From the NCBI RefSeq assembly GCF_000203975.2, contig NZ_AFCF02000009.1:180281-244280 (forward strand): a DNA stretch of 64,000 nucleotides, written 5' to 3'. This document shows, piece by piece, positions 62,420-64,000 of this stretch. Numbering within the stretch: position 1 is the first letter of the stretch; every line of letters begins with the position of its first letter. Under the pieces are notes generated by a model. That model worked only from the letters and a program-made list of their open reading frames with translations. It searched no databases and had not been told where the DNA came from. The translations under genes and the position numbers were made by a program. This stretch comes from Leisingera sp. ANG1 (GTDB taxonomy: Bacteria > Pseudomonadota > Alphaproteobacteria > Rhodobacterales > Rhodobacteraceae).

Positions 62420-63145
62420 ATGAGCCGTAGCCCCGTGAGCCTCAGAAAGAAAATCGCCGACAGCCCAAAGGTCAACCGCGCCATCGAGGGGCTGTTTGCC
62501 GCCTACGTGCGATTCGCCTTCCGCACCTCCCGCTGGACCCGCACCGGGTTTGAGGAGATGGACGCCTGCGTGCGCCGCGGCGAGCCGGTGATCTTTGTGC
62601 TGTGGCACCAGCGGCTGATCATGGCGCCCTATCTGTTCGACACCTCGCTGGGCCGCATTTGCGCGCTCACCTCAGCCGCCCGCGCCGGACGTCTGGCGGG
62701 CCAGATCCTGGTGCGGCTGGGGTTCGAGACCATCCCGATGTCGAGCCACAAGCGCCATGTGGCCCTGTCGCGCGAAGTGCTGCGCCGCACCCGCGAGGGC
62801 TGCTCCATCGGCATCGCCGCCGACGGCCCCCGCGGGCCTGCGCGGGTCTCGTCCACCGTGCCGGTGGTCTGGGCACGGATGACCGGCTGCCGGGTGTTCA
62901 CCGTGGCCTTTGCCGAAAAGAAGGTGATGAAGCTGCCGACCTGGGACCAGCAGATGCTGCCGCTGCCGTTTTCGCGCGGCGTGCTGATGTGCCGGGAATG
63001 GACGGACGAGGTGCCGAAGAAGCCCAGTGACGAGCAGGTGGAAGGGTTGCGGCAAAGCCTGGAGGCATCGCTGGATGCCATAACGGATGCCGCGGATGCG
63101 GCGGCGGGGCGCGGCAGTGAGGATCCAAAGACGCAGGCGGGGTGA
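62420..63145 (+). CDS. DUF374 lysophospholipid acyltransferase-like protein
   Basis: A 241-residue protein of the DUF374 branch of the glycerolipid acyltransferase (LPLAT) superfamily. Landmarks are the HX4D-like region PVIFVLWHQRLIMAPYLFDT, the loop IGIAADGPRGPARVSSTVPV (the DGPRGP motif is diagnostic for the family), and TGCRVFTVAFAEKKV. Members act on lipid A or other envelope lipids at the inner membrane; the exact acceptor is unknown. Start chosen at an ATG; a GTG 15 bases up and another 15 bases down are possible. Confidence 0.83.
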   Translation: MSRSPVSLRKKIADSPKVNRAIEGLFAAYVRFAFRTSRWTRTGFEEMDACVRRGEPVIFVLWHQRLIMAPYLFDTSLGRICALTSAARAGRLAGQILVRLGFETIPMSSHKRHVALSREVLRRTREGCSIGIAADGPRGPARVSSTVPVVWARMTGCRVFTVAFAEKKVMKLPTWDQQMLPLPFSRGVLMCREWTDEVPKKPSDEQVEGLRQSLEASLDAITDAADAAAGRGSEDPKTQAG

Positions 63146-63339
63146 GCGGGCGTTTGCGGTGGCGGGCTGAGTGCCCACCCTGCGAACACAATGCACCTCG
63201 CGGGCAGGCAGATTGTCTGCCAGAAGTTCGTTGGTTTTTGATCTGGAAAAGACCACACCAGATTGCATTCAACCGCAAGATGCGAAACGCTGGCTGGAAC
63301 CAGCTTTCCTTTCTTCAATTTGAATTTCCACAGGTCAAA

Positions 63340-63843
63340 ATGCAGTCCATCACCCTGCGCATTCTGCGCGCCGCAGCGTTCTTCGCCATTTCTGCCGCTT
63401 TCCTGATTTCCGGCGAGGCCCGGGCCGAGGCTGAAATCAATCTTGGATCCCGCAACACGGTTTCCTTGGAAACAAAAGTGCTCTGGCCCAAAGAGTACGG
63501 CCTGTATCTGATGCTGCAGAAGCACGCGGGGCTTGCCAGCGAACTGAGAACGGGCGGGTATGACGTCTCGTTACTGCACAACTCATCAGAAGACCCCGGT
63601 CTTTTGACCTTTAACGTGAAAATCTACAAATGGGGAGATCGCGGCGATGAGTTGGTCTTCCAGCAATCGAATTTGCTGCCAAATTTGATTATGAGCCGTA
63701 ACGAAGAATTCGGCCTGGAAGTTGCCTTGGCCCAGCTGTCCACTGGCAGATACCGGATAGAGGCCACCCCGGAGAATACAAACCACACCCTGGCGGACAT
63801 CCCCGCAAGGCTGATGTTTATCAAAGCACTAAGGGGAAAATAG
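63340..63843 (+). CDS. small secreted hypothetical protein
   Basis: A 167-residue protein with an N-terminal signal (MQSITLRILRAAAFFAISAA, cleavage expected after EARAEA). The mature part is beta-rich with TVSLETKVLWPKEYGLYLML, LTFNVKIYKWGDRGDELVFQ and TGRYRIEATPENTNHTLADI. This pattern resembles a small periplasmic binding or immunoglobulin-like domain, but no family is recognised. An ATG 60 bases upstream is open. Codon use is somewhat less GC-rich than its neighbours. Confidence 0.65.
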   Translation: MQSITLRILRAAAFFAISAAFLISGEARAEAEINLGSRNTVSLETKVLWPKEYGLYLMLQKHAGLASELRTGGYDVSLLHNSSEDPGLLTFNVKIYKWGDRGDELVFQQSNLLPNLIMSRNEEFGLEVALAQLSTGRYRIEATPENTNHTLADIPARLMFIKALRGK

Positions 63844-63860
63844 GCCTCAATCCATACCCG

Positions 63861-63896
63861 TCCGGACGCCCCACGTTCGGGCCGTGCGTGGCCTGC
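63861..63896. repeat. dispersed intergenic repeat, copy 2
   Basis: cggacgccccacgttcgggc within this interval matches the copy at 38371-38406 at about 31 of 36 positions. It lies just after the small secreted protein gene. The remaining bases to the window edge hold nothing I can identify. Confidence 0.5.
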
Positions 63897-64000
63897 GCCG
63901 AACCGGAGGGTTGTTTCCGGCAAAACGGGCGGGCGCTGCCCTGCGAGGAAGTCCCCGCCGCTTTTCGACGCGAAAAACGGCCATGAAAAATCGATTTTTC

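Overview
This 64 kb window is GC-rich chromosomal DNA from an alphaproteobacterium, most likely a marine Rhodobacteraceae (Roseobacter-group) species. I base this on the wording of the ribosomal and RNA polymerase proteins, a monomeric isocitrate dehydrogenase, a GcvT-fused methylamine-type dehydrogenase, a hydroxyproline cluster with its own ABC importer, and the hairpin-rich GC spacers. No rRNA, CRISPR array, insertion sequence or prophage was found. One tRNA (Trp) is present.

Layout. (1) 1-5.4 kb: an edge-truncated membrane protein, two LysR regulators (one divergent from an azoreductase, one followed by an AhpD-like protein), a methyltransferase and small hypotheticals. (2) 5.4-17.3 kb: a dimethylglycine/sarcosine dehydrogenase-like FAD-GcvT fusion, two secreted or anchored paralogues of unknown function, aquaporin Z, a double-VOC protein with a membrane tail, and a D-lactate dehydrogenase, gamma-glutamyltransferase and 2-hydroxyacid dehydrogenase series, then an SH3 protein followed by tandem hairpin repeats. 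(3) 17.6-23 kb: monomeric isocitrate dehydrogenase, a lone capsule-type glycosyltransferase and a chemoreceptor ending in a CheR-tether-like peptide.

(4) 23.3-34.1 kb: the main catabolic island. A polar amino acid ABC importer is followed by a dihydrodipicolinate-synthase-like deaminase, a 4-hydroxyproline epimerase (Cys/Cys), a D-amino-acid-type oxidase, an enolase-superfamily enzyme, a second proline-racemase-superfamily protein with a Ser/Thr pair, a GntR regulator and a ketoglutarate-semialdehyde-type dehydrogenase. Together they can take trans-4-hydroxyproline to 2-oxoglutarate, and probably also 3-hydroxyproline or a relative. One 24-bp sequence occurs identically before the importer and before the dehydrogenase, and a related 10-bp inverted pair precedes the GntR gene, so a single regulon is likely.

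(5) 34.3-59.8 kb: an AT-richer HEPN-type gene, then the ribosomal/RNA polymerase super-cluster on the minus strand: secE, nusG, rplK, rplA, rplJ, rplL, rpoB, rpoC, rpsL, rpsG, fusA, tuf, rpsJ, rplC, rplD, rplW. It stops after rplW at a terminator; rplB and the rest of the S10 operon are not here. Accessory genes sit in several of its joints: nusG/rplK, rplA/rplJ, rpoC/rpsL, fusA/tuf and tuf/rpsJ. (6) 60-64 kb: a TPR/SPINDLY-like glycosyltransferase, tRNA-Trp, a DUF374-type acyltransferase and a small secreted protein.

The strongest candidates for new biology are the Ser/Thr proline-racemase-family protein with its enolase-superfamily neighbour, the shared operator, the HEPN protein at the broken S10 operon, and the uncharacterised genes lodged in the ribosomal cluster.
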